This document shows positions 1 through 8,879 of a stretch of 20,079 nt of DNA, piece after piece. Within the stretch, counting starts at the first letter, position 1; each line of letters opens with the position of its first letter. The position numbers and the translations under genes are program-made. The notes below the pieces were generated by a model. That model saw nothing but the letters and a program-made list of their open reading frames with translations, made no database searches and had not been told where the DNA came from. The stretch is from CAZFCK01 sp964517355 (GTDB lineage: Bacteria; Desulfobacterota; Desulfovibrionia; Desulfovibrionales; Desulfovibrionaceae), in assembly GCA_964517355.1 (NCBI GenBank), contig CAZFCK010000073.1:1-20079 (forward strand), read 5' to 3'.

Positions 1-8
1 CTCCAGAA

Positions 9-30
9 AGGTTTCCCCCCGGAAAAACCT
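9..30. terminator. Possible hairpin upstream of pgi
   Basis: AGGTTT (9-14) and AAACCT (25-30) are complementary around a C-rich centre that can add a CC/GG pair with a small bulge. It may be the tail of a transcript entering from the left edge. There is no clean T-tract, so this is a weak call. No promoter for the next gene could be recognised in 31-96. Confidence 0.25.
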
Positions 31-96
31 AACAAGTCTTTAATCAGTGCTTCCTCAACAAATTCCTTCTAACGTGCAGACATAAGGTAGGAACGC

Positions 97-1449
97 ATGG
101 AGTACAACCGACTGGATTGGACCAATGCCTACACCGGCCGTATCGTCCCTGCGGATCAAGACTCTTTCGCTCCGCAATCTTCACAGGCTGCCGCAACCCT
201 GCAAGAGCGCACGCAGGCCGGCACGCTGCCTTTTCTGAACCTGCCCTTTTGGGAGGATCTCGCACCACGGCTGCAAGACCTCGCCCCCAGGCTGCAACGC
301 TTCGAGCACATGCTGCTTTTGGGCATCGGCGGATCCGCTTTGGGCGCGCGGGCGTTGCAAAAGGCCTTTTACCCCCAGCAGGACCAACCGGGGCACGCCG
401 GCCCGTGGCTCTGGATCATGGACAACGTGGACGTGGAAAGTCTTGAGGCCATGTTCGCAAAGCTGCCTCCCGAAAAAACCATCGTGGTGGTCATCAGCAA
501 ATCCGGCGGCACCATCGAAACCATGGCCCAATACCTCCTGGCCAGGGAATGGATGGCGCGGGAATCAGGAGATTCCTGGAAAGAACGCTTCATTTTCATA
601 ACGGACAAAAGCAAAGGCTTTCTGCGTGAGCAGGCCGATGAACTCGGTGTGGACACCTTGCCCGTGCCCGACAATCTCGGGGGGCGCTACAGCGCGCTCT
701 CTGCGGTCGGGCTGGTTCCGGCCGTGTTTCTCGGGCTGGACGCCGCGGCGCTGGTCAAAGGCGCTCTGGACGTGAACGCCCCCTTGTGCGCACCCGTGGT
801 GAATAGCGGCACGGTCGGCGCGCACCCGGCGTTCCGTTTGGCCTCGTGGAACCGTGCGCTGATGGACAAGACCTATTCCCAGCTCATCTTTTTCAGTTAC
901 ATTCCGCCGTGGGCGCCCTTCGGCGCCTGGTTCGCCCAGTTGTGGGCCGAGAGTCTGGGCAAAGGAGGCAAAGGCAGCATGCCCTTGCCCGCCGTGGGCG
1001 TCACGGACCAGCACTCCTTGCAGCAGATGTTTCTCGACGGCCCCAAGGACAAGGCTTGCTTGTTCCTCACAAGCCCCGCACAACCCCTGGGGCGGATATT
1101 CCCCTCGGATTTGCCGGAAAAATGGGGCTTCCTGAAAGGCAAGCATTTCGGCGAACTGCTCCAGGCCGAGGCCCTGGGAACGAAAATGGCCCTGCATATG
1201 AATAAGGTGCCCCTGGTGAACCTGGACATTGCCCGCGTTGACGCCTACAACGCAGGAAAGCTTATGGGCTTGCTCGAAGCGGCGACGCTGCTCACCGGCT
1301 GGCTGCTGGACATCGATCCCCTGGACCAGCCCGCCGTGGAACTGGGCAAACGTCTGGCCAACGCCAAGCTCGGCGCATCCGGGTACGACAAGGAAACAAA
1401 CGACCTGCAAGCGTTTCTGCGGCAGAAAGAAAACATGCAGACGTTTTAG
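97..1449 (+). CDS. pgi: Glucose-6-phosphate isomerase
   Basis: Interconverts glucose 6-phosphate and fructose 6-phosphate in cytoplasmic glycolysis/gluconeogenesis. The 450-residue length is that of the compact bacterial Pgi type. Visible signatures are the first SIS-fold segment LLLGIGGSALGAR (about 73-85), the phosphate-binding SKSGGTIET (134-142), the family signature PDNLGGRYSALSAVG (191-205), and the TDQHS segment near residue 310 that carries the conserved His. The ATG at 97 has an AGGTAGGA-like ribosome binding site just upstream. The gene stands alone: it is followed by a hairpin and a 244-nt gap. An oddity is a tandem seven-residue duplication (DLAPRLQ twice, residues 54-67) near the N-terminus. 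The identification is firm. Confidence 0.96.
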   Translation: MEYNRLDWTNAYTGRIVPADQDSFAPQSSQAAATLQERTQAGTLPFLNLPFWEDLAPRLQDLAPRLQRFEHMLLLGIGGSALGARALQKAFYPQQDQPGHAGPWLWIMDNVDVESLEAMFAKLPPEKTIVVVISKSGGTIETMAQYLLAREWMARESGDSWKERFIFITDKSKGFLREQADELGVDTLPVPDNLGGRYSALSAVGLVPAVFLGLDAAALVKGALDVNAPLCAPVVNSGTVGAHPAFRLASWNRALMDKTYSQLIFFSYIPPWAPFGAWFAQLWAESLGKGGKGSMPLPAVGVTDQHSLQQMFLDGPKDKACLFLTSPAQPLGRIFPSDLPEKWGFLKGKHFGELLQAEALGTKMALHMNKVPLVNLDIARVDAYNAGKLMGLLEAATLLTGWLLDIDPLDQPAVELGKRLANAKLGASGYDKETNDLQAFLRQKENMQTF

Positions 1450-1476
1450 GGAGACAGGAGTGCCTTCGGCGGCCTG

Positions 1477-1498
1477 AGAACCTTTTGAAAAAGGTTCT
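1477..1498 (+). terminator. Hairpin after pgi
   Basis: AGAACCTTTT (1477-1486) and AAAAGGTTCT (1489-1498) form a perfect 10-bp stem with a minimal loop, 27 nt after the pgi stop. The following TAAGAATTTCC is only moderately T-rich, so termination here is likely but not textbook. Confidence 0.55.
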
Positions 1499-1554
1499 TA
1501 AGAATTTCCAAAACGTCATGGTGTGTATGACTTGTCGAAATGCTTTGTAGGGGG

Positions 1555-1575
1555 CGGGGGAGGCGTTCCACCCCG
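1555..1575. other. Intergenic GC hairpin, first of two related copies
   Basis: CGGGG (1555-1559) pairs with CCCCG (1571-1575) around an 11-nt loop of the form GAGGCGTTCCA. A closely similar motif recurs at 1642-1669. The function is unknown; it lies between pgi and the histidine kinase. Confidence 0.35.
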
Positions 1576-1641
1576 CAAGCCCTTATCCCGACGCATAACG
1601 CGGGCCTGACGGCGAACTGAAAACATGAACGAGACATGACA

Positions 1642-1669
1642 GGCCGGGGAAGACGCTCCATCCCCGGCC
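1642..1669. promoter_or_regulatory. Hairpin in the leader of the histidine kinase gene
   Basis: GGCCGGGGA (1642-1650) and TCCCCGGCC (1661-1669) form a perfect 9-bp stem with a 10-nt loop. It ends 11 nt before the GAAGAGG ribosome binding site (1681-1687) of the kinase. It could be a terminator or attenuator or an mRNA-stabilising stem. The loop resembles that of the hairpin at 1555-1575. Confidence 0.4.
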
Positions 1670-1693
1670 GGTTTGTGATGGAAGAGGTTCCTG

Positions 1694-3253
1694 GTGGCTG
1701 AAAAAGCTGGCCACAAGCATAAGGCGGGAAAACTCGCCGCGAATCAAAGCGAGGCCCCCGCCGCGTCTTCCGGTAACGGAAATAGCGCGGCCATGGACGT
1801 GAAACGCACCTTCGGCGTTACCAAAATTCTTTCCTGGAGCGCGTTGCTGCTCATTCTGGCCTCGGGTTTGTTTCTCTCCATTTCCATCGCCAATTCCGCA
1901 CGCCGGACGCTTCTGGAAAAGCAAAAGGAATTCGCGTTGTTGCTGGCGGAAAACCTGAACCAGCAGATCTACCGGCGCTTCACGCTGCCCACGCTCATCG
2001 GCGTGGGCTACATCGCCCTGGGAGAAGAGAGCCAATACAAGCGCCTCGGCCAGGTTATCGAGTGGAGCACCCACGGCCTGCATGTGAACGAAATCCGCAT
2101 CTACGGCCACGACCGCCTGGTGACCTTTTCCACGAAACGCGAAATGGTGGGGCGCGAAGGCCTGGCGGGCGAACGTGTGGAACGCGCCTTTGAAGGCGAG
2201 TACAGCTTTACCATTATCAGCAAGATCAACCCCTTCTGGGCTATTTTTTCGGAAATAACGCCCGGAAGCGTGGTCCTCGAGACAGTGTATCCCCTGCGCG
2301 ACGAACGCGGCGCTTTGGGCTCCGACGCCACCCAGGAAAAATTCATCATGGGCGTCATTGAGATGAGCCAGGACATTACCGAGGATTATAAAACCGTTGT
2401 CAGCTTTCAATGGGTGATCATTTCCACGACCCTGGTCTCTTCCCTGTGCGTCTCCCTGATCCTGGTCATGGTCATCCGCAGGGTGGACCGCATCAACGCC
2501 GCCAGGCTCGAGGAAAAGGAACGCCTGGAGCGCGAACTGCACCAGAATGAAAAACTGGCCAGCATGGGGCGCATGGTGGCCAGCGTGGCCCATGAAATAC
2601 GCAACCCCCTGGGTATCATCCGCTCCAGCGCCGAACTCCTGCTCAAACGAGCCGGGGACGGCGAGGACATGCACTCGCGCATTTTGCGCGCCATATTCGA
2701 CGAGGCCAAACGACTGTCCCAGACCGTGACGGATTTTCTGGATTACGCGCGCCCCAAACAGCCTAAGCAGGACCCCGTGGATATCGCAAAGGTCCTGGAC
2801 CAGGTCACGGGTTTTCTGGAATCCGAATGCCACAAGCACGGCGTGGAGCTTGAGCGCGACTACGAGCGCGAGCTGATGATCACCGGGGACAAGGATCTCC
2901 TGTATCGCGCGTTCTACAACGTGGTGACGAACGGTCTGCAGGCCATGGAAGGCGACGGCCGCCTGCGCATCGCGGCGCACAGGCGGCAGGACGCCGTGGA
3001 AATGTTCTTCACAGATTCAGGACCGGGATTCGATGAACAAACCAGATCCAGGCTTCTGGACCCGTTTTTCACTACCAAGGACAGCGGTACCGGCCTCGGC
3101 CTGACCATTGTCAACAACATCGTGAAAAGCCATCAGGGGCTTATGGAATTCGAGAACGCCCCCGAAGGGGGCGCTCAGGTCAAAATGACCTTTCCCGCCA
3201 GAATCGGAAAATCCAGGGAAAATAACGCTCCTTCCACGGCGAAGCGTTCCTGA
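1694..3253 (+). CDS. Membrane-bound sensor histidine kinase
   Basis: Autophosphorylating sensor of a two-component system; its partner is the response regulator starting 32 nt downstream. The GTG start at 1694 follows GAAGAGG with good spacing. After an unusual Lys/His/Ala-rich cytoplasmic stretch of about 45 residues come TM1 (about 47-66), a periplasmic or extracytoplasmic sensor region (about 70-237, no family recognised, possibly Cache/PAS-like) and TM2 (about 240-262). A short linker leads to the HisKA H-box VAHEIRNPLG with phospho-acceptor His300. The HATPase_c domain shows the N-box (YNVVTNGLQAM, 408-418), DSGPGFD (441-447) and the GTGLGL lid (465-470). All catalytic motifs are present. 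The signal sensed cannot be deduced. Confidence 0.93.
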   Translation: MAEKAGHKHKAGKLAANQSEAPAASSGNGNSAAMDVKRTFGVTKILSWSALLLILASGLFLSISIANSARRTLLEKQKEFALLLAENLNQQIYRRFTLPTLIGVGYIALGEESQYKRLGQVIEWSTHGLHVNEIRIYGHDRLVTFSTKREMVGREGLAGERVERAFEGEYSFTIISKINPFWAIFSEITPGSVVLETVYPLRDERGALGSDATQEKFIMGVIEMSQDITEDYKTVVSFQWVIISTTLVSSLCVSLILVMVIRRVDRINAARLEEKERLERELHQNEKLASMGRMVASVAHEIRNPLGIIRSSAELLLKRAGDGEDMHSRILRAIFDEAKRLSQTVTDFLDYARPKQPKQDPVDIAKVLDQVTGFLESECHKHGVELERDYERELMITGDKDLLYRAFYNVVTNGLQAMEGDGRLRIAAHRRQDAVEMFFTDSGPGFDEQTRSRLLDPFFTTKDSGTGLGLTIVNNIVKSHQGLMEFENAPEGGAQVKMTFPARIGKSRENNAPSTAKRS

Positions 3254-3285
3254 ACCGCGTAACACGCAAACCTTGTGGATTAGCC

Positions 3286-4659
3286 ATGTCCAACAATATT
3301 CTGATCTTAGACGACGAACCCAATATGCTGCTCATTCTAGAGGCTCTGCTCACGGACGCGGGCTATTCCGTCACGGCGCTTTCGGATCCGGAAATAGGAC
3401 TCGCCTATCTGGATGAATCCGAAGTGGACGCCATTATCACGGACATGAAAATGCCCAAGCTCACGGGGCAGGACGTGTTGGAACACGTGAAACGCAATTT
3501 TCCGCATATCCCGGTGCTGATCATGACGGCCTACGGCTCCATAGAAGCGGCCGTGGAAGCCATGAAGGTGGGCGCGTTCGATTACATCACCAAACCATTT
3601 TCCAACGACGAGCTTCTGCTCTCCGTGAGCAAGGCCATGCAACTGGCGAGCGCCAGGCGGCAATACCGCTTGCTGCAGGAGAATCTCGAAGACCGCTACG
3701 GCCTGCACCACATCATCGGCAAGTCCAAAGCCATACGCAACGTGCTCGGCATGGTGGACCGCGCCGCGCCCAGCCGCAGTACCGTGCTCATCACGGGCGA
3801 ATCCGGCACGGGCAAGGAGCTGGTGGCCAGGGCCATCCATTTCGCATCGCCCAGAAAAAACGGCCCTTTTGTTTCGGTGAACTGCATGGCCTTTAACGCC
3901 GGCGTTCTGGAAAGCGAGCTTTTCGGCCATGAAAAGGGCTCGTTCACGGGAGCAGTGGCCCAAAAAAGGGGGCGCTTCGAGCTGGCCCACCAGGGCACGC
4001 TGTTTCTGGATGAAATCGGCGAACTGTCTCCGGATATCCAGGTAAAGCTCCTGCGCGTGTTGCAGGAACGCAAGTTCGAGCGCGTGGGCGGGAGCAAGGA
4101 AATCGAGGTGGATATCCGCGTTGTGGCCGCCACCAACAAGAACCTCATGGAAGCCGTGGAAAAGGGCGAGTTCCGCGAAGACCTCTACTACCGCCTCAAC
4201 GTGGTGCATATCAATCTCCCGCCCCTGCGGGAGCGGCGCGAGGACATCCCCTTGCTGGCCCAGCATTTCGCTGAAAAATTCATGGAGGACAACGGCATTG
4301 AGCACAAGTCCTTTTCCCCGGAAACCATGGATTACATGACGGGCTATGAATGGCCGGGCAATGTGCGGCAACTGGAAAACATCATCGAACGCTGCATGGT
4401 GTTGGCTTCGGGCGATACCATCGGCGTCGAGGATCTGCCTCCGGAAATCAAGGATGAGGAATCGCAATTCAAAAGCGCCGTGGACCTCCTGCCGGTGCAG
4501 CTCAATTTGGCGGACACTCTGGAAAAGATTGAGGCGGCACTGGTGCGCCGCGCCCTGGCCAAATCAGGATTCATACAGGTCAAAGCGGCTGAATTGTTGG
4601 GACTTTCCAAAAGCAACCTGCAATACAAACTGAAAAAATATAAAATTACCGGACATTGA
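3286..4659 (+). CDS. Sigma-54-dependent response regulator, NtrC family
   Basis: Transcription activator phosphorylated by the preceding kinase; it drives sigma-54 promoters through ATP hydrolysis. The receiver domain (1-120) has the acidic pair D9/D10, phospho-acceptor D53, T81 and K103. The AAA+ domain has Walker A GESGTGKE (171-178), the sigma-54 contact loop GSFTGA (218-223, Ser in place of the commoner Ala), Walker B TLFLDE (238-243), the arginine-finger region FREDLYYRL (296-304) and WPGNVRQLEN (356-365). A Fis-type helix-turn-helix closes the protein (about 413-455, ending LQYKLKKYKITGH). The 457-residue length is normal. The ribosome binding site before ATG 3286 is poor. The stop overlaps the start of the next gene, suggesting translational coupling. 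No -24/-12 promoter was found in the window, so its targets are probably elsewhere. Confidence 0.95.
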   Translation: MSNNILILDDEPNMLLILEALLTDAGYSVTALSDPEIGLAYLDESEVDAIITDMKMPKLTGQDVLEHVKRNFPHIPVLIMTAYGSIEAAVEAMKVGAFDYITKPFSNDELLLSVSKAMQLASARRQYRLLQENLEDRYGLHHIIGKSKAIRNVLGMVDRAAPSRSTVLITGESGTGKELVARAIHFASPRKNGPFVSVNCMAFNAGVLESELFGHEKGSFTGAVAQKRGRFELAHQGTLFLDEIGELSPDIQVKLLRVLQERKFERVGGSKEIEVDIRVVAATNKNLMEAVEKGEFREDLYYRLNVVHINLPPLRERREDIPLLAQHFAEKFMEDNGIEHKSFSPETMDYMTGYEWPGNVRQLENIIERCMVLASGDTIGVEDLPPEIKDEESQFKSAVDLLPVQLNLADTLEKIEAALVRRALAKSGFIQVKAAELLGLSKSNLQYKLKKYKITGH

Positions 4660-7607
4660 TGCCGCCCTCGCGCGGCTGCGTCCTCTCAGACATGTCTGAA
4701 GATCACAACGTCGTGGCCTCCTATGTGAGAGCGCTGCTGGATTCCGAGCGGTTGGGCGACCAGGTGGTTTACCACAAGACCATGCTGCCGCGCGAGGCCG
4801 TGCGGCTCCCCAACACGCGACCCTGGTCCCGTGCGATTCAGGATATCCTTGCCGCGCAAGGCATAGAACAGCTCTACAGCCATCAAGCCATGGCCACGGA
4901 CATGGTCCGCGCGGGCAGGCATGTGGTGGTGGCCACGCCCACGGCAAGCGGCAAAACCCTGGTCTACAATCTGCCGATTCTGGAAACCTTTCTCCAGGAC
5001 CCGGAATGCCGGGCCCTGTATCTCTTCCCGCTCAAAGCCCTGGCCCAGGACCAACTGAAGAATCTGGAAGCGCTGACCGCGCACTGGCCCGCGGACGCGC
5101 GTCCCCGGGCGGCCGTGTACGACGGGGACACCACGGACTACAGGCGTCGCAAGATTCGCGAAAGCCCGCCCAACATGCTGCTGACAAATCCCGAGATGGT
5201 GCATCTTTCCATCTGCCCCCATCATGAGACATGGAGCGCGTTTCTGGCGGGATTGCAGTTCGTGGTGGTGGATGAGGTGCATACGTATCGCGGCGTGCTC
5301 GGTTCGCATATGGCCCAAGTCTTCCGCAGGCTGCTGCGCATCTGCCGCCGCTACGGCGCTCGCCCGACCTTTGTCTTCTGCTCCGCCACCGTGGCCAATC
5401 CCGCGGAATTGGCGCGGCGGCTCACCGGCCTCGAGGTGGAAACCGTGCTGGAGAGCGGGGCGCCCACGGGCAAGCGCCATTACCTCTTTCTCAATCCCCT
5501 GGAAGGCGCGGCTCAGGCGGCTATCATGCTCCTGCAGGCCGCCCTGTACCGCGGCATGCGCACAATCGTCTACGCCCAGTCGCGCAAGATCACGGAACTC
5601 ATCAGCCTGTGGGCGCAGCAGCGCTCCGGTCCCTACAGGGAGCGCATCAGCGCCTACCGCGCCGGATTTCTGCCGGAAGAGCGCCGCGAAATCGAGGCCA
5701 AAATGGCCAGCGGCGAACTGTTGGCCGTGGTCTCCACCAGCGCCCTTGAACTGGGCATCGACATTGGCGCGTTGGACCTCTGCGTGCTGGTGGGCTATCC
5801 AGGTACCGTCATGAGCACATTGCAACGCGGCGGCCGCGTGGGGCGCAGCATGCGCGAAAGCGCGGTGGCACTCATCGCCCATGAGGACGCTCTGGACCAG
5901 TATTTCATGCGCAACCCGCAAGCCTTTTTCGAACAGGGCGCGGAAGCCGCCGTGCTCAATCCCAACAATCCGGTCATTCTTGAACGTCATTTGGAATGCG
6001 CCGCCGCGGAAATGCCCCTCCGCGATGGAGAACCCTGGCTGTGCGAACAGGGCGCGGCCCACTGCGCAGCGCGCATGGAAAAGCGGGGCAGACTGTTGCG
6101 CAGTGCGGATGGAGAAGAGTTGTTCAGCGTGCGCAAACGGCCGCAACGGGAGACCAGTTTGCGCGGCGCGGGCACCACCTACGCCATCACAACGGGCTCC
6201 AAGGACGCCGGGGATCTGGTGACGGACGCGCTGACCATCGGCCACGTGGACGAGCACCGGGCCTTCAAGGAAACCCATCCCGGCGCCGTGTATCTGCACA
6301 AGGGGCGGTCCTTCGTGGTTCGGGAACTGGATATCCCCACGCGCACGGTGCGCGCCGCGCCGCAAAAGGTGGATTATTTCACGCGCCCCCGCGGAAATAA
6401 GACCACGGAAATTCTGGAAGTGCAGGATGAACGCCAGGTTTGGGGCACGCGCATGTATCTGGGGCGCATCAAGGTCACGGAAACCATCACGGGCTACGAA
6501 ACCCGCCGCATTCGCGGCAACAAGCTGTTGCGCATCACTCCCCTGGATTTGCCCCCGCTTGTCTTTGAAACCCAGGGTTTGTGGTTCGCCGTGCCCCCGG
6601 AAACCCAACGCGAGGCGGAATCCGCCTTCATGCATTTCATGGGCGGCATCCACGCCGTGGAGCATGCCGCCATAGGCATCATGCCGCTCATTGTGATGAC
6701 CGACCGCAATGACCTCGGCGGCATATCCACGCCCATGCACCCCCAGCTGGGAGTGCCCGCGGTGTTTATCTACGACGGTATGCCCGGCGGCGTGGGTCTG
6801 GCGCAGCAGGCTTTCATGCAAGGGCGGGAATTGTTGGAAAGCACGCTGTCCGCCATTGAATCGTGCCCCTGCGAATATGGCTGCCCTGCTTGCGTTCATT
6901 CGCCCAAATGCGGCTCCGGCAACAGGCCGATTGACAAGCAAGCGGCCTTGTTTGTACTCAAAAGTATGAGAAGTTCACCGAACATATTGCAACATCTTGA
7001 TATTTCGATTGAAAGTATTCAAGAGCCTGTGGAGGACATGCTCTTCCACGGTTCGGCGAACCCCTCGCCTTTGCCTCGCTACGGCGTACTGGATATAGAA
7101 ACGCGCCGCTCCGCCGAAGAGGTCGGCGGGTGGCACCATGTCGACAAGATGGGCATCAGCGTCGCCGTGTTGTACGACGTGCGCGACGACACGTTTCACA
7201 CCTATGCCCAGGAGCGGACGGCCCAGCTCATGGAGCGCCTTTCAGGCCTGGAACTGGTGGTCGGCTTCAATATCAGGCGCTTCGACTACCGCGTGCTCAG
7301 CGCCTTTGCCCCACTCTCCAAACTCACGAGTCTGCCGACCCTGGACCTGCTGGAATCCATCAAGGAACGGCTGGGATATAGACTTTCCCTGGACCATCTC
7401 GCACAATGCACCCTGAACGCCGAAAAAAGCGCGGACGGACTTCAGGCGCTGGCCTGGTGGAAAGAGGGGCGTATCGACAAGATCACCGAATACTGCACAA
7501 AAGACGTTGCCATTACCCGAGATCTGTACCTTCATGGAAAGCGGCAGGGATTTGTCCTTTTCACAAATAAAGCGAAACAAAAGGTGCGACTACCTGTGGA
7601 GTGGTGA
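4659..7607 (+). CDS. DEAD/DEAH helicase with Zn-binding domain fused to a DEDD exonuclease (MrfA-MrfB-like)
   Basis: A predicted ATP-dependent DNA helicase plus 3'-5' exonuclease in one chain of 982 residues. The helicase part has Walker A ATPTASGKT (92-100), the DEVH box (205-208), SAT (242-244) and motif VI QRGGRVGR (389-396). A cysteine cluster (C736, C738, C742, C745, C751) matches the MrfA/DUF1998 zinc-binding domain. The C-terminal ~175 residues have an RNase H-like DEDDy layout: LDIET (D812, E814), GFNIRRFDY (D876) and YCTKD (Y945, D949). In Bacillus subtilis MrfA (YprA) and MrfB (YprB) are separate proteins that repair mitomycin C damage; the fusion is seen here and the repair role is inferred. 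The ATG at 4659 overlaps the preceding stop (TGATG). TTG 4656 or ATG 4692 are alternative starts; none has a strong ribosome binding site. Confidence 0.9.
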   Translation: MPPSRGCVLSDMSEDHNVVASYVRALLDSERLGDQVVYHKTMLPREAVRLPNTRPWSRAIQDILAAQGIEQLYSHQAMATDMVRAGRHVVVATPTASGKTLVYNLPILETFLQDPECRALYLFPLKALAQDQLKNLEALTAHWPADARPRAAVYDGDTTDYRRRKIRESPPNMLLTNPEMVHLSICPHHETWSAFLAGLQFVVVDEVHTYRGVLGSHMAQVFRRLLRICRRYGARPTFVFCSATVANPAELARRLTGLEVETVLESGAPTGKRHYLFLNPLEGAAQAAIMLLQAALYRGMRTIVYAQSRKITELISLWAQQRSGPYRERISAYRAGFLPEERREIEAKMASGELLAVVSTSALELGIDIGALDLCVLVGYPGTVMSTLQRGGRVGRSMRESAVALIAHEDALDQYFMRNPQAFFEQGAEAAVLNPNNPVILERHLECAAAEMPLRDGEPWLCEQGAAHCAARMEKRGRLLRSADGEELFSVRKRPQRETSLRGAGTTYAITTGSKDAGDLVTDALTIGHVDEHRAFKETHPGAVYLHKGRSFVVRELDIPTRTVRAAPQKVDYFTRPRGNKTTEILEVQDERQVWGTRMYLGRIKVTETITGYETRRIRGNKLLRITPLDLPPLVFETQGLWFAVPPETQREAESAFMHFMGGIHAVEHAAIGIMPLIVMTDRNDLGGISTPMHPQLGVPAVFIYDGMPGGVGLAQQAFMQGRELLESTLSAIESCPCEYGCPACVHSPKCGSGNRPIDKQAALFVLKSMRSSPNILQHLDISIESIQEPVEDMLFHGSANPSPLPRYGVLDIETRRSAEEVGGWHHVDKMGISVAVLYDVRDDTFHTYAQERTAQLMERLSGLELVVGFNIRRFDYRVLSAFAPLSKLTSLPTLDLLESIKERLGYRLSLDHLAQCTLNAEKSADGLQALAWWKEGRIDKITEYCTKDVAITRDLYLHGKRQGFVLFTNKAKQKVRLPVEW

Positions 7608-7609
7608 AC

Positions 7610-8752
7610 ATGGCGCAGCAGCCACGGCCTTGTGATGTCTTGGTGGTGGGGGGCGGTCCGGCCGGCGCTACGGCGGCGCTGGTCCTGGCGCGCGAAGGAG
7701 CGCGCGTCACGTTGCTCGATAAGGCGCAATTTCCCAGACCCAAGCCCTGCGGCGGACTGCTGACGCGCAAAACCCTGCTGCTCCTGCAACGCTTGTACGG
7801 AATAAGCGCCGGCACGGGACTGCACACGGGCCTGATCGACCATGCTGCGTCCGGGTATCAGGTTTTCCTTCGCGAACGCCTTTTTTTTCAAAACCACGAC
7901 GGTTATCCCTTCCATTTCGTGCGCCGCGAAATTTTCGACGAGTTCCTGCTGCGACAGGCAACCCAGGCCGGTGTGAGCGTGCACCAGCATACGGTCGTGG
8001 CCAGCGCCGCCCCGGATCGTGGCCAGGTGTTCACGTCCACGGGCGACGTGTTTCAAGCCTCCGTCATTATCGGAGCGGATGGGGCGAACAGCGTTCTGCG
8101 CAGGCATTGCGACATCGACAGAAAAGCCTGGAAACGCAATCTGGCCATGGCCATGGAAGTTGCCGTGCCGCTACGCTCCCTGCCGGACCCCCCGCGACAG
8201 GCCCGCGTGTATGCGGGATTCGCCAGGGGGGGCTACTGTTGGAGCTTTCCCAACAAGGACCGGGCGTTGCTCGGCGTGTGCGAACTCGCCAGGGCCAGAA
8301 TATCTCTCAAGCAACGCTTTAAGGAATTCACAAAAGAACTCGGGCTCGACACTATGGCCATGCCCCAGCCCTGGGCGCACCCCCTGCCGTACGGCAATTT
8401 TCTCAAACGCCCCGGAAAGGAGCGCGTTCTGCTTGTGGGGGACGCCGCCGGCATGGTGGAACCGCTCTTCGGCGAAGGCATCTTCTATGCCCTGCGCACC
8501 GGCGAACTCGCGGCACGTGCGGTGCTCGAACACAAGGAAAATCCGTTGCAGGCGTATTGCGGTGCCTTGCAACGCTCCATTATTCCCGAATTCAGGTGGT
8601 CCATGTTGCTGCGCAACGCGCTCTTTTATTGCTACAGAGCCCATTGCCTCGCCCCCATCAAAGGGCTCTCCTACAACGGGGGGCGCCGTATCCTGGAGAT
8701 CATCCACGGTGAACGATCCTTTAAACTGTTCGGCAGACGCTTGCAATTTTGA
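7610..8752 (+). CDS. FAD-dependent oxidoreductase, geranylgeranyl reductase family
   Basis: A flavoprotein of the geranylgeranyl-reductase/PHBH-like group, 380 residues. The N-terminal dinucleotide-binding motif is VVGGGPAGATAAL (about 12-24). It is followed by FPRPKPCGG (41-49), the PxxCGG hallmark of geranylgeranyl reductase-type enzymes, and the second FAD motif VGDAAG with D278. Family members usually saturate isoprenoid chains of membrane lipids or quinones; the substrate here is unknown. The ATG at 7610 lies two nucleotides after the helicase stop and has GGAG (7598-7601) at good spacing, so I prefer it to the in-frame GTG at 7601. It is the last gene of the block beginning with the histidine kinase. 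Confidence 0.88.
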   Translation: MAQQPRPCDVLVVGGGPAGATAALVLAREGARVTLLDKAQFPRPKPCGGLLTRKTLLLLQRLYGISAGTGLHTGLIDHAASGYQVFLRERLFFQNHDGYPFHFVRREIFDEFLLRQATQAGVSVHQHTVVASAAPDRGQVFTSTGDVFQASVIIGADGANSVLRRHCDIDRKAWKRNLAMAMEVAVPLRSLPDPPRQARVYAGFARGGYCWSFPNKDRALLGVCELARARISLKQRFKEFTKELGLDTMAMPQPWAHPLPYGNFLKRPGKERVLLVGDAAGMVEPLFGEGIFYALRTGELAARAVLEHKENPLQAYCGALQRSIIPEFRWSMLLRNALFYCYRAHCLAPIKGLSYNGGRRILEIIHGERSFKLFGRRLQF

Positions 8753-8791
8753 GATTATGCCGTGTTTCCAAATTCGTCAGGAAATGAAAAT

Positions 8792-8847
8792 GCGAGAGGG
8801 ACACACTTTGTTGGCGGCGACAGCAATGTTAGGGTTTCACCTCTCGC
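8792..8847. repeat. Widely spaced 8-bp inverted repeat after the oxidoreductase
   Basis: GCGAGAGG (8792-8799) and CCTCTCGC (8840-8847) are exact complements 40 nt apart in the gap 8753-8880. Between them lies GGCGACAGCA-N5-AGGGT (8816-8835), which recurs almost identically at 16841-16859. It could be a decayed insertion end. No gene is seen in 8753-9117. Confidence 0.3.
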
Positions 8848-8879
8848 GTTCTCCCCTTCCCAAACTTCTTAATTTCGAG

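Noticed and set aside
1583..2980. Long minus-strand open frame of 465 codons opposite the histidine kinase
   Set aside because: It is the antisense shadow of a GC-rich gene; its His/Gln/Ala-rich translation shows no domain and it lacks a ribosome binding site. The same holds for the long minus-strand frames opposite pgi, the regulator and the helicase.
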